Assembly: GCA_003665825.1 (NCBI GenBank)
Contig: QPFY01000010.1
Span: 496,001-560,000, forward strand
Direction of reading: 5' to 3'
Length of the DNA: 64,000 nt
From: Microbotryum silenes-acaulis
Lineage: Eukaryota; Basidiomycota; Microbotryomycetes; Microbotryales; Microbotryaceae
In this document: positions 45,300 to 57,564 of the stretch, in pieces
How the letters are laid out: each line of letters begins with the position of its first letter
Numbering within the stretch: position 1 is the stretch's first letter
The notes under the pieces: model-generated
The model's input: only the letters and a program-made list of their open reading frames with translations
The model's database searches: none
What the model was told of the DNA's origin: nothing
Program-made: the position numbers and the translations under genes

Positions 45300-48200
45300 T
45301 CAAATGAACGTAGATGTCGATCGCAAACCTCTTGAGGGTACTTGAGGGAAGTCGGGGTATTGCTCACAGACGGAAGGGAACGAAGAGCCGTCCGTCCGAA
45401 GCTCTTCACATGAATCGCCGTGGCCATGATAAGTGCGCTTCCACTCCATCACGTCCTTCCACAAATCGACGAGCTCGGGCGTGTCTGCGAGGCAGAAGCT
45501 TGAAGGAGGTGTTTCAACTTACTTCTGCCGCACACTCTTCAAAATCAATTCAAAAAGGCTCTAGCACATGTGACTCACCTGGAGAAGCCTGATGGTCTTC
45601 AAGGGAAAGTAAGAACAACGAAGGACGTTCCTCCGCGATCCTCGCGCGCGAAGGTTTAGGTCGTGATGGCTCGCGGAGAGAAGGAGGTTCCGAGCGAGAG
45701 CATTGTGTACTCTCTGGACGCCAGAAAGAGTCGGAAATGGGAGAGCCCAAAGCGAACGTGGTGGCATCGTTGGGATCCTGAATACTCGGGGGCCTCGGCG
45801 AAAAGAGGTCGAGCTCGGAGGTGTTGACAGGGGCTGGGTATCTCTTGCTTCTCGCAAGCGGCGACTTGATCGCCTTGTGGAAGATGCTGCGACTCAGCAT
45901 TCGAGTCGAGGAAGTGGGGTTGTTCCACCACTGCGTCTTCTTCGTGATCATCGTTCGAGCACGCGCGACAACGCCACCCGGGATCTTCTCTGATGGGGCA
46001 TGAGAAGATTCGGCGACTTGGGCACCACCGTCCGCAGTCAATTTGGACGTCGGCGATCCCACTTGTCCGTCCTTTTCGGTCACTTGAGTGCGCGTCGTCG
46101 TCACCAGAATCTCGAGCACCTCGCTATCTCCGGCACAATGGAAGCTGAGCTCTGAACTCGAGTGCACACTATCTCGCGAGTTGGGTACCACGATGTCCTT
46201 GGCCTGGCGATGCAGACGCTTTGACGCCGAGATGACTCGTTGAGGGGTCGAGTATGGTTGCGAAGAACGCAATCGTGAGGGAGGGGTCGATGGCGAAGCG
46301 GGTATTGAGGAAACGGGCGTCTCGGGCGTTCTAGGAGGAGTAAGCGAGGTAGGCGACGAAGGCGGTGATGTCGGTGAGGAGGGTGAAGTTGATCCCGACG
46401 GCGAAGTGGGTGTCACGGGAGATTCATGGCTGGGGACACCCATGCGCGAAGCAATGGAGCTAAAACGACCGGTTCTGTTGTGACTGCCGTTTTCGGAACG
46501 AGGAGTTCGAGGCGTGCAAAGCAAACTGCGCGTGATCTGATGCATCGCTTCCATGCTCGCCGCACGAGTAAGGCGTTCAGCGATCGGAGGCGAAGGAGGG
46601 GTCGTAGGTGCAGTGACTGAACGTGACGTCAACGGAGGCAGCAGCCAACGCGAGTTCGGTCGATCGTTGAGCTCTGAATCGGGTTCGAAGGGGCTTGAGG
46701 TATCGGCCGATGTCACTTCCGGGATAGGGTTCTGAGGTGAAGTACCGAGTTGCTCAATGAAGACGGACTTTCTGACCTCACGGGGCGTCGAGGGGGGCTC
46801 GATCTCATCCGTCGTAATCGCTGGCATGGAAGGTGATACCTCTCGCTCGGCGACTTGAATGGGAGCTCGATCGATGACCTGGGGGTTCCTCTCGGCGCGA
46901 CCGTTCGGGGCCTTCGTCTGGGAAAGCTTGGGCGAGGCATCCTGTTCGTCGAGGACACGGCGCACATCCACCGGATCGACTTGACTTGATGATGCAGAGC
47001 GGGTTTCAGTGACGGGAGAGGAGTGTTCTCGATGCTTGGGTGAGAAGGTGGTGAGAATCGTGCCGAGGGATGTACGCATGCGAACTCGTCGTCGACGCCA
47101 GCCGGACCCAGAAGGATGGCTCTGCTTCTTGGAAATCGTCTCGAGGTTGTGCCAGTATGGACCGTTTGAGGATGATGGTACGTTGCACTCAGCCTCGATT
47201 GGAGCTTCAGGCTCCTCCACTGGTTGCTGTTGCGATTCGCCATAAGAAGCTGCAGCTGCAGGGGACACTTGAGCGGGGGACGTAGAATTCCGAGAATGAG
47301 GCTGAGTTGTAACGGTAGGTGATCGGGATCGGTTCGAGGGCTCGGCAACGAGCGGGGCACTGCGCTCTCCACCATCACCGTCGGGTAGATCCATGCGTTC
47401 AACGGAAGGCTGGGGAATTTCATCACTCTCAGCGTGATTGACGCCCGTGTGCGCGTCGGTAGGATTCCGATGTCCCTCCGCCGAGATTCGCCGGATGGAG
47501 CGGCTCAAGAGTCGCAACGGCACGAGATTGAACGTCGGCCACCGGAGCTTAGAGACTAGGACAAAGGACACTGTAGTTGAGAATGGTACAAAAGACGTGG
47601 CAATTTGAGTAATTAGATGATGCCAAGGCTCATCGTGCAAGGAGACTAGAGCTGGCACGTACGGGTGACCACGAGCACGTTGCGGACCGCCCATCTCAGC
47701 GCGTACACGCCTGCTGATGCGGCGAGGTGGACCGAACCATCGAGGGCTGAGTTGCTGATCGAGTGGACGTTCACAAATGGAATGTCTTGTACGATGGAGC
47801 TGAGGAGTCCAGGTTGCAGGCGGGTCGAGCAGTGCAAGGCGGCGACGAGCGGTGCGACCTTGACAAATTGCCGGTTCGAGACATTTCGCTGTGATGACCG
47901 AGCGACAGGTAAGAGTCAGTCTTCCGCGTCCTCCAGAGCTTCAGGGGAATATACCATCTAACTGACTAATGCTGCGCGATGTATACCGAGGTTGATACCA
48001 TCGCGTGCTGAAGGTTGATCTCCTTGCGGTGCGCGAGGCGAATGACGTTGGCAGGGGTTAATAGCAGTCCCGGCTGGTGCGACGCTTGGACTCTGTGCCA
48101 TTCATTACACTGGTGTGCGTTAGCTCCACTCCTAGGTCCAATTCAACCAAACACCTAGACTCACAATCCGTTCCGCAGCTTTGTAGTTGTCGAGACCCGG

Positions 48201-48959
48201 GGCGTGCGACCATCGCAAGAACAAAGCCCCAGCTAAACCGAAGGCGATGTGTGAAAGGATCTGCAGGACGGAGGCAGTGTCGAAAGGGTACGACGAGTGG
48301 ATCGCGAGAGGCGACACACGAGATGCCGCAACAGCTGGCAAACGCGCGGAAGCGGTGGATCAGGATTGTGGTCACGAGGCCGGATCCGAGACGGCGGAGG
48401 TGGGGTGTCAGGGGCTCACATCCTATGGCAAACATCGACAAGATCACCGTGATCCGTCTCAAACCAAAGCACGCATTGTGGACGACATTTAAGGAGAAGA
48501 GGGCGAGTGATGTATCGACTGGGGAGGTGCAAGCAAGGCCAAGATCGAGGGGTCGTTGTATGCAGCGGGGGCAGGGACAGGGGGGTTGGGGGTTTGGGGA
48601 TAAGGAGGGGGGGTGGAAGTCAGCCGCCGAGTCGCATTGAGTCAACCGAACGCATCAGCGTTGCGACAGAGGAAGAAGCAAGTGCACGGGCGTAGGAGCG
48701 GGTGGAGAGAGAACATACCGGATGCGAGCAAGAGCGACTCGAGGATCCAGTCGTCGAGGCGATGCGTCACGGTGGGGTTGGCCCAGATCGCAGGGGCCAG
48801 GGCGCGGGCGAGAGTGCAAGATGGAGCGGCCATTGTCGCGATCACGGGACGAACGGCGGGGCGCTGCCATCGAATCTTGCAGAGCAGGCGACCCCCGAGC
48901 ACGATAGCCGCCGCGCAGCCGACGGCACAACAGAACGTGTCACGTGCCATCAACATCAT
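45300..48959 (-). CDS. Multi-pass membrane protein with a very long Ser/Pro-rich tail, function unknown
   Basis: Proposed seven exons: 48959-48719, 48518-48420, 48334-48165, 48109-47999, 47888-47663, 47570-45579 and 45484-45300, 1007 aa. All junctions keep frame. The first ~300 residues contain several hydrophobic segments: near 8-24, 70-95, 105-115, 134-156 (VLQILSHIAFGLAGALFLRW) and about 258-290 (VYALRWAVRNVLVV joined to LSFVLVSKL). The next ~650 residues are polar, rich in Ser, Pro, Thr and Arg with many S-P/T-P pairs, and look disordered. A strong CAG|GTGAGT donor then joins a 61-codon last exon with a more ordered start (TPELVDLWKDVMEWKRTYHG). I do not recognise the family; a fungal receptor- or channel-like protein with a phosphorylated cytosolic tail is possible. 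The start and the end of exon 4 are uncertain. Confidence 0.55.
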
Positions 48960-49911
48960 GATTCGAGAGAGATTGAATCGGAACAAGGTTGCTGGGGACG
49001 ATGCGGGATCGGCGGACCGGCAGCGGTCGAGTTGCAGGCACGGCCAAGCAGCTTTGGTGGGGTCAAATTTTGCAGAGTGAGGAAGCAGAACACGCAGCAA
49101 TGGATGAATGTCAGAGGGCGGAGAAGAAGAGGGCAGACACGGGGTCCTGCTCGCTGCTGACCCAAGGCGAACTTTCTCTCGAGTGACGAGAAGAAACCGC
49201 AAGTGTGGTCGTTAGGCGACCAGAAGAAGATGACCACTTGCCTGGTCCGAGCATCGAGTACTCACTGGGCCGAGCATTGTTGCGCGTTTCGAAAGAGGAG
49301 AGAGCGCGAGCCCCGCCCCAGCCGGGACGGGATTACGAAATGGCAGCAGAGGCGGCTCGGCGATGCCGCGCTCTGTGCCGAGGCATAGGCATTTAGCGTG
49401 ACTCGGGTGATTCAGAGTGAGCTGCCGAGTAGTAGACTCTTGTCTTGTAGTCTACTTCTGGGAAGTAAGCCTTTTCCAACGGCGTTACTTAATTATCCCG
49501 GTAGTGGCCACCCCTCGGGTCCCAGAGGCGGCTCTGCTCGGGCTCGCCCGACGTTTCGGATTCAGGGGCTGACGTGCCGTCTCGGCGACTGCATAGCCCC
49601 GCATTTGATAAGCGAAACGAAGATCAGCTAGTTGGACGCTAGAAACTGATGTCGAGCCACGTTAATCCACTGGAAGCGGGTCATCACCTGGTGCGACCGA
49701 GTCGTTTGGGGCTTGGGCGGCCCGTGCGCGCGCGCCCGAGTGAGACAACTCTGGGGGGCGGGCACCCAGGGCCCTGTCGATCACAAATTGGCGACCCTTG
49801 TTGACGCGACACTGTGCCCATGTGCCGCGTGCTCGTTCACCCCGCCCGACCTTCCTTTTCCAACCTCATTGTCCGCTTCCTCGATTCATCCGTGGCCGGA
49901 CTTCGAGCATC
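48960..49911. promoter_or_regulatory. Divergent region between the membrane-protein gene (-) and ORC4 (+)
   Basis: About 950 bases between the proposed starts. No supportable gene. The minus-strand frame of exon 1 stays open upstream to about 49202 but with no better start. A CACGTG core occurs in the minus-gene exon 1 near 48940. No tRNA or repeat recognised. It presumably holds both promoters. Confidence 0.45.
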
Positions 49912-52900
49912 ATGGTCTCTGCTCGTATTCAAAGTCGTCAACGTCGACAACCGAATACATCAAGTGATGAAGATGGTCCCTCGCTCATGACAGCGCCATC
50001 GTCGCCGCCCAAGCGCCGTCACAGCAGCACCTCCACCTTGTCCCAGTCTCTCGTCGGCCGCAGGGGCGCGCGATCGCGCAAGACGGAACCCGCTACAGCG
50101 CACGAAAGCAAGATACACGACTTCGAAACCACACCACACCGACCCGTCCAGAGCGTCAAGGTCAACTACAGCAAAGGCGGGCGTCGGAACAGCGGGCGTC
50201 TCGGCGAGTGTGACGAGGCGCGACTCGACGCGTCCAAGCCATCACACCTTCGGACACCCGCCTCTTCAGTGACTCGAACCCCGACAAAATCGCGGATAAA
50301 TTCAAGTGACACGTCACGGAACCAGGACTCGATGGTGACAGACGGCGATGACTCGGGACTGTCGACCCCATCGCGAACGGCGCGACGAAGCGCTCGACAG
50401 GTGACGACGAGCGCCGCGGCGGCCCAAGCGCTCTATACACCGCAGACAACATCAAAGCGCAGCAAGAACGCAATCACCGACACTCCCAGCAAGCGTAGTA
50501 AACGATCTTCGAACGACTCCGCGCTCATCGAGACACCTTCAAAGCGTACCCGGGCCAAGCCAGTCAACGACGACGAGTCAGAAGAGTCGGATCCAGAGAA
50601 CATTGCAAAGGATCTCTTGCAAGACCAACCGCGACAGCTTGCAACGCCTAGGTCGACACCGACAAAACATCCTCGAGTCAATAAATCGCTACCCACCAGA
50701 CCCATCCGACGTGCACGGGCGGCCAGCGTCGACACTGCGGAGGAGGAGACCGATGCCGAAGAGCGGGAAGGCAACGAGGACGAGGACGAGGACGAGGAAG
50801 CGGATGAGCAGAGACAAAGGTCCTCGACACCCTCTCGGTCCAAGAACCAAACACCTGCGGAGACTACCCCTCGACGTTCCGTCCGAGCTCGACGACTACC
50901 TGTCGCCAAACTCGACATCGACGCCGCGCCCAAGGAACTGCGTAATCGACTCGTAGGCTGGCACATGGATGATGGCGACGAAGACTCTTCGGCTGATGAA
51001 CTGGACGTCTTGCCGAGTCCGAGCCGTGGTGGCAAATTGTCGACAGTCGTCACCGAAATGGCAACGACCGAGACGGTCGCTCCGATCCGCGATTTGCTCG
51101 ACCATTCGCGACTCTACCCGGCTCGAAACTTATCGTTCCTCTTCTCTCGTATTCTCAATGGCCTCAACGGATGGACGCTGCCAAGACAGCCACGAGCACC
51201 GGCAGAATTTGATCGACGCGATGCGCTGGCCTACCCTCACCTGTCAGGTGGGTATTCGCAGTGGGAGAAGCCGCTTCGCTACGCTATGAACGGTGTCGTG
51301 CAACATAACGTGGGCAACTGTCTGATTATGCTGGGACCTCGAGGAGTGGGCAAGACGATGGTGAGTGCCTTTACAAACATGCTAGGTCACCAGGCGCCTC
51401 GAGGAATGACTGACCTTCTTGGCCGGCGGCTTCACCAGCTTTTCGAACGAACGGTCCAAGTTCTGGAAAAGGCTTACGGAAAGGATGCTTTGATCATCGT
51501 TCGTCTCAGCGGCCTCGTCCACACCACCGACCGTCTGGCGCTGCGGTCGATTGCGCACCAACTTCAGAGTCAGGGGCTCTCAGACGAGGATGGCGACTTT
51601 GGCTCCAACGCGGCGACAATGACGACCTTGCTGCGTATGCTCGAACCAGCGAACGACCCCCGATCTGTTGCGGAGAAACCGATCATCATTCTCGTCGACG
51701 AGTTCGATTTGTTCGCCCAGCACCCTAGGCAGAGCTTTCTCTATTCGTTGCTGGACATCGTGCAAGGCAACCGACGCAAGGCTGGGATGGGCGTGGTGGG
51801 CCTGAGTGCTCGATCCGTGAGTCTTACTGATCCTACCCATGTGAGCGTCGGATTTCTTGGGCACTGACAATCGATCTTTATTGGACACTGTCAATCGATC
51901 TTCATTCCTCATTCCACCGTTCAGGACTGCCTCTCGATCCTCGAAAAACGAGTTCGTTCGAGGTGTCAATCTCAGGTGCATCAGATGGTTCTTCAAAGCG
52001 ACTTTGACAGCTACACCGAACTGGCCAAGCAAGTGCTGTCTGTCGACGCGACTGCCTTTCACGAGTTCGGTGACGAGCACTGCTTGGGGCCGATGGCAGA
52101 TGATTGGAATTTGGAGGTCGAAGTGAGTACACGCTGGCAGCCACCTTCTACTTCCGTCGAAAACCACTGACTCGGAGATTGTGTCCATCAAGGCTTTCTT
52201 GGATGATCCTCTCGTCTTGGACCATCTAGAGCGAGTGTGGTCCATTCACGGCAACACACCTGCGCCACTTTTGCATGCATTGGTGAGCTTCTCAGGCCTA
52301 CTTGAATGGGATCTTCCCGGGATCGATGCTGACGGCGTTCGTCTCGTTGCCCCAGGCCCCTGTTTTGACCCATTGCGAAAATTTGGTGAAGGACGACGAC
52401 CAGATGCTCGGACTGCCCCATCTCTCCCATTGCATGTTCATCGCCGGAGCAAAACCGACATTCCGTGAAGACCTGCCACTTGACCGTGAGTTCGAGCTCA
52501 GCGACGTTTCCCTCCATGTGAGAACCAATTCAACTGACCGTTCACGGGGTTCACAGACCTGACGATTCTCGATTTGACCGTCTGCGTCGCGGCCAAACAC
52601 ATGCGCGCCCAACACGAGAATGCTATCAACGTCGAGCTGCTCTACCGTTGCTACCTCGAGCATGTCCAACGCAGTCGACTGATGGTGTCGGCGAAGGCAT
52701 GGACACGACTAGCGTTCTGTATGGTGCGTCTTGTTTTTCACATCACTTACTTCTGTCTCGCAGGCCGGGCTCGCTGACGTCTTCTTCGCTGCAGTCCTTT
52801 GATCGACTGCGAGCTTTGGAGATCCTACTCCCTTGGACGGGCAAGACGACACAACGCCCTTCGCCGAGTCGTGGCGATCGTTTCAAGCTGTACCGATTTG

Positions 52901-53004
52901 TGCCTTGGGATTCGACATTGGATGAAGCCGTTCGAATCCGACAAGAAAGGTCGAGGGACGTACCAGAGCCTGTGCGGAAGTGGTTGAAGAGTCAGGATGC
53001 TTGA
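49912..53004 (+). CDS. ORC4: Origin recognition complex subunit 4
   Basis: Seven exons: 49912-51360, 51439-51816, 51925-52122, 52193-52282, 52356-52485, 52557-52723 and 52795-53004, 873 aa. Orc4 is an AAA+ subunit of the six-protein complex that marks replication origins and helps load MCM. The first ~390 residues are an unusually long, basic and acidic, Ser/Thr-rich region with TPSKR-type repeats, likely disordered and DNA-binding. The AAA+ core has Walker A GPRGVGKT at residues 475-482, split from FERTVQVLEKAYG by an intron, the block IVRLSGLVHTTDRLALRSIAHQL, and Walker B ILVDEFD near residue 568. Sensor and winged-helix regions follow (LSARSDCLSILEKRVRSR; HLTILDLTVCVAAKHM; ending LKSQDA). 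Intron 1 is 78 nt and in frame, so retention would add 26 residues inside the P-loop region. Confidence 0.93.
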
Positions 53005-54091
53005 GGAGGTAACTAAAAGGTTTCAACATTTTCTGATTACTTAATTATGGTTTGATGTTTGCTGTTGTAGTAAGCGATTCTTCCCTGGCATGTGCAAAGC
53101 GATTCAATATTGAGGCACCTTGAGAATTAGCAGGCGTGGTGGACCCGAACCGCTGACGATCCGGGGCTCGAGTCGCTTCTAGATCGGCGACCTCTCTCCC
53201 GGGTCCATCTTTCAGATTGACCAAGGTATTCTAGTTTTGTTGACGTTCAAGGTCGTAGATGGTCCCGAGGTAAAGAACTATCTGCCATTTGTCCTGCGTT
53301 TATCCCCACATTGCAGAGCGAAACGAGAAGAATGATCGATGAGCGTTGACATCCGTCATCGATCGATCGTCTCGCATGGTTGAATCTGCATCTGTGGCCC
53401 TCTTGGCTGTGTGGAACGATGCGCTCATTCGACCTTTGTCTATTGTCACGAACGCAGTCCAGCGCCCCTCAATTATAAGTGAGCAGGGACCTAAATGCAC
53501 AAAAAGCTTAATTTCCCCGCGTTGAAATATCGCCCCTCGCCTTTAACGGAACGTTAACGTTGTCACGTCCTTGGAAATCCAGGCTGGCTTTTCTTACACT
53601 TAGTTAACAGCGATATCACAAGTGAAAGACCCCTGAGCATATACTGAGCCTGCCGCGGCAGTGCACTGATCCACCTGCAGGGGGACGTGTCACTGTCGGT
53701 CGACGTGTCGGAATTCCGAAAGATGAGCGCCGTGCTATACGGCGGGGGAGCTGGAGCGCTGGAGCCCTCAGCTACCTCCGAGTGAATCTAGGATGCCGAC
53801 CACAACAGAGCCATCACGTCACACCTGTGCAGAAATGCAGTTTAAATTAAGCAGAATTGCGTAGGTACTCTAGTACAGTGAAATTGTCGAATGTGATAAG
53901 AACGGTGGTCACGCGGCTTTGACGGAACTGGGGAGTTTGGGACCCGCGATCAGGGCAGCACTTGGAAGCTGGGAAACCAAGATGAGCACACGCTCGATCG
54001 ACTTGTTCTGCTCTCCTCAGCAGCAGCCGACTCCTCCTCGCGGAGGTTCGGCCTTCGATCTACCATCGTTATTTTGACCTGGGTCCGAATC
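53005..54091. other. 1.09-kb intergenic region with a 12-bp palindrome
   Basis: No gene recognised. More A/T-rich than the flanking coding DNA. A perfect 12-bp palindrome AACGTTAACGTT lies at 53550-53561. The segment 53120-53230 has tRNA-like GC blocks but no acceptor stem pairing. It presumably holds the ORC4 3' end and the promoter of the next gene. Confidence 0.45.
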
Positions 54092-56623
54092 ATGAATTAC
54101 CTCCCTTCCACCTCGACGGCCCACTCTCCTGCACAACAAGCTCGGAACAAGAAGATCAGCGAGCGTCGAAGGCACCTCGCTGGTGGTGGGGCCGACCGGC
54201 TCCAGACACGGACGAGCAGCGGCCACCACACGCCGAACGACCCGACGGGGCCAGGCTGGACACCATCAACGGAACGTGAGTAGCACGACGTGTCGTTGCA
54301 TCCATGACGTATGTTTCATGCATCGAATCTGTGTTCGACCACCTCCCTCGAACCTGGGAGGATGGATCAATCCACGAACCACGGAGGCTCGGGGGCAAAG
54401 CCTCGGGCTCGCCGTTGGCCGATAGGCTCAGGCCCAGCTCGCCTGACGGCGCCACCGGGCTCTCTCTTGAAAGGGCGGATCGGCACGGGGCGGCGCTTGA
54501 CTTTGCATAGTTGAAGGTGATGAAACTTGAAGCCTGAAGCGAGCTCGAGCCACGAGGTGTCCATGCGCAGGGCCCTGAGTCGGCCCTCGATGATCGCGAT
54601 CAATCACGTTCTGCATGACATGGACCCCACGATCATCACCGGTCCTATCTTTTCGATGTACATACTTGGCCATCGTCGCTGATTGTTCCATCCTCCTTCA
54701 ACTACTGCCAACGTCCACGCCCACAGCACTGGATCTCGATTTGTCGTCGCCTTCCTCTTCGGACTTTGAACACATCAGCGCGTCCGAGCTCGCGGGTGGG
54801 CCGACCCTGGAGATGTCGTCGTCAGCGTCGCTTGGGCCGCATTTATCAATGGCGTCCCCGCAAGCGGCCTCTCCCTTCCTCGAACCGAGGGACTCCGGAA
54901 GAACAAGAGACGGAGCCTGGTTACCGATCTCGGCAGTGCCGACCCAAGATCGCAACACCGGTCTGCGCACTGGGGACGTTGCCGACGCTGACGACTCAGA
55001 ATTTTCGCCTCATGAAGATGAGCGCCGAGGGCGCGGGCGGGGTCGTACCAAACGCCGAGAAGACGATCCCACCATCAGGACGACACTGATAGAGGATGCT
55101 CTCAGGTCTAGGTGAGTCACATTGGGCGTACCGACCTGAAGCGAGGTCGACTGTTCCTGATCGCCGTGTGCTTGTGGTTTCCTCCCCCCTCCTCTTCCCC
55201 TCAAGTCTCGCGACTCTGCTCAGCCTCGCTGCGCCATACCAATCACTTTCCCCGGCCATGTCACATGTCTCACTCACATCGTTAGCGTTTCAGTCTTCTT
55301 CGGCGACTCCGAATGAATCCCTGAGATCTCCCCGAAGATCCTTTGTCAACCCCGCGGGCGTCACCTCGGTTTTTGCGGGGCAGCCCCGACTGTCTCCTTT
55401 TGCTTTCGCTTTGGACGACGCCTTTGGTGAAGTCGACGAGGATGACGACGATCTGGCCTCTTCTATCGCATCGATGAGATCCCAGCATGCCCGAGCGCAC
55501 AGCATGCCCGGGCGGGAGGCCGAAAGATATCAATCACCAAGCGGGGAATCGATCGAGTTAAGCTCTTCGTCGTCCGACGAGGGTACCGAGCTGGCGCCTC
55601 GCACGGCAGCACCGACGACATCCGGTGGCGCCCCCGCTTTATCCACTGCCACTCGAGGGCACGAAGCGGATACACGAAGAGAGCGAACCCAGGACTTGAC
55701 TCAAGATCGCCGAGATTCAACACTTCCCTCCGCGGTCACCGATCCCGATTTCTCACCGATCAGGTCGAGGCCTCTACAGCTTGGTCCTGCGCCCGGTAGT
55801 CCACCAGCTCCGTCAAATCGAGGACGAAGACGAGGCAACCGACGTGATTCGGCTTCGCCTCTTCCTGCATTGGTCGAGGAACGACGACGGGCCAGAGCCG
55901 CTCGAGGATCTGCTGAAGGTCTAGAAGGATCAACCGGGAATGGTGAGTCGCCTTGGAATATCGGTACACCCCCACCAGCAAAATAAGCTGACGCGAGAAT
56001 CTATCTGTGAATAGCTCGGGTTTATCGTGAAAGCACCAGAGGGACGAGATCGCCGAGACCGCCTGCGGCCAGCTTTCGTCAACTTGGAGTGGGCATGGGC
56101 TCAGTTAGGAGTCTCGATCTCGACACTTCGGCGCGAGCATCAGAGTGCACGCCAGACCGTCGGCCAACGCCTCTCACTTCGGCTGCGATGGACGACTGGG
56201 ACGCCAAAACGACCCAAGACTCGATCTCGTCGTCTCTCGTCGTCTCGGAACCGTTTTTGCCCTCGTCGACACCGACGCTCGACCTGTCTTCTTCGGCCGA
56301 AGAATCACCTTGTCGGAGGACCACGGATGCCACTGGCAAAGGGTTTTCGTCGACTTCGGGTGGTTCTCGTGAAAGGCAGATGAAGCAACAATCGGGCGGC
56401 TGGTATGGCTTTCTTGGACGCTCGGTGGAGCTCAAGGTGTGGCAGGTCGTTGGGCTTTGTGGACTGCTACTGGGTGTTGGGGTAGGGGTCGCGTGAGTCC
56501 TGTTCGTTCGTGGCCCGAGCACTAGTGCGCCCACGCTGACGCTTTTTGGCGCCCCTGGTCTACAGACCATACCTCCAAAGTCCTGGTCGACTGGGAAACA
56601 AACTCCTGATGATCGCATGGTAA
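54092..56623 (+). CDS. Unknown Ser-rich protein with one C-terminal transmembrane segment
   Basis: Proposed five exons: 54092-54275, 54727-55111, 55206-55942, 56015-56492 and 56566-56623, 613 aa. The protein starts with a basic helical segment (AQQARNKKISERRRHLAGG). It continues as a ~500-residue Ser/Asp/Arg-rich disordered region with acidic patches (EVDEDDDDLASS) and basic patches (RRRGNRR). Near the C-terminus a hydrophobic helix (WQVVGLCGLLLGVGVGVA) is completed across the last intron and followed by an 18-residue tail (LGNKLLMIAW end), the layout of a tail-anchored or single-pass protein. I recognise no family. The first intron is long (451 nt) and its last ~145 bases before the acceptor contain no AG, which supports that acceptor. 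A missed exon inside it remains possible. Confidence 0.6.
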
Positions 56624-57159
56624 CCCAGAATCTGATTATCTCTCACAGCTTTCTTTCTTTCAAGCTTCCTGTTTGTAGTACTACCCCAGCATTTCGTTTC
56701 ATGCAACGTAGCGTCTTTCTCCCACTCTCCAGGGTTGTATAGAAAGTTCGAATAGATGAAGAGGCATCGAGAGCGCCGTCACGAAGAACGACCTCGACAC
56801 CAACGCCTCCAGGATCATCGTTTCAGAAAAATCCGCTCAAGGCATAAATCTCAAGGGCACAAGTACCGCCCCTCCAATTCCTCTTCATCCCACGGTCCCT
56901 TCCTTTCTCGACTTATTGCGCACAAAAAAGAACATAATTGCCGATCTTGGGTGGGGTAAACCGAATCACAACCTTTCTTCAACCCTTTTTCGTCATTGTG
57001 CGCCCTGCCCCATCCTTTTCCCCAAAATTTTTCCACTTTCGCATTCCCAAGAGTTCGATTCAAATCGTTCGCCGAGGTTTGTGAGGTTTCAGTTGGGTCG
57101 AGGACGTAGTTTGAGTAGGTCGTCCATTGACTTGAAGCGTCGGGAGAGGAGCGAGTCGT
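56624..57159. other. Convergent 3' intergenic region
   Basis: About 540 bases between the tail-anchored gene and RPL41, which converge. A short basic frame at 56756-56959 lacks family character and splice context. T-rich tracts on the plus strand (about 56640-56700) fit 3' UTR sequence. Confidence 0.45.
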
Positions 57160-57564
57160 TTACTTGGCTGTAGAAGGGGTAGAATGGGGAAAGGGAGTGA
57201 GTTTGATGTAGGTCATGATGACGTGGTAAAAGAGCTGGGCAGCTTACAACGGGCACGCATCTTTCTTCTCTTACGCTTCAAACGACGAACACGCTTCTTG
57301 CGCCACTTATCACGCCTGCAGGGAGGAGCAAAAGAACGGGGTCGGAATAAGTATGCAGTCGTGGGACGAGGACAATGCGATCGTGTGTTGGAGGGGCGAT
57401 GAGCGAGTGGTGCAGGCTGGGCGGCGAGCGGCTCGTCGCACTGTGAACTTTTCCCCGCCGCGCCCCAAAGCCGCCGCCGCCGTGGCGGGCTGGCGGGTAG
57501 GCGGAGACGCTCGATGCTCGTGTGAGGGGGAAGAGGGTGGAGAAAGAGACGTCAAAGCTTACAT
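57160..57564 (-). CDS. RPL41: 60S ribosomal protein L41 (eL41), 25 residues
   Basis: Coding parts: 57564-57563 (the bases AT only), 57315-57248 and 57167-57160. The product is a 25-residue, almost entirely Arg/Lys peptide (for example KWRKKRVRRLKRKRRKM, ending RARSK), the eL41 peptide at the subunit interface and the smallest ribosomal protein. The AT and the G of the start codon are on opposite sides of a 247-nt intron (donor GTAAGC, acceptor CCCTGCAG). The second intron (80 nt) splits the codon for the penultimate Ser. The 5' leader on the minus strand is C/T-rich, as in ribosomal protein genes. A possible additional leader intron starts with GTCAGT at 57670. The gene is far too short for ordinary frame-based calling. 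Confidence 0.92.

Noticed and set aside
45550..45578. Stop at 45550 as the end of the minus-strand membrane protein
   Set aside because: A consensus CAG|GTGAGT donor precedes it and a 61-codon exon in matching phase follows; retained only as an alternative end.
53120..53230. tRNA-like GC-rich block
   Set aside because: A T-arm-like string is present on the minus strand, but no matching acceptor stem or anticodon arm could be built.
56756..56959. Short Arg/His/Lys-rich frame on the plus strand as a ribosomal-type small protein
   Set aside because: No resemblance to a known small ribosomal protein and it lies in a convergent 3' region; the real RPL41 is on the other strand at 57160-57564.
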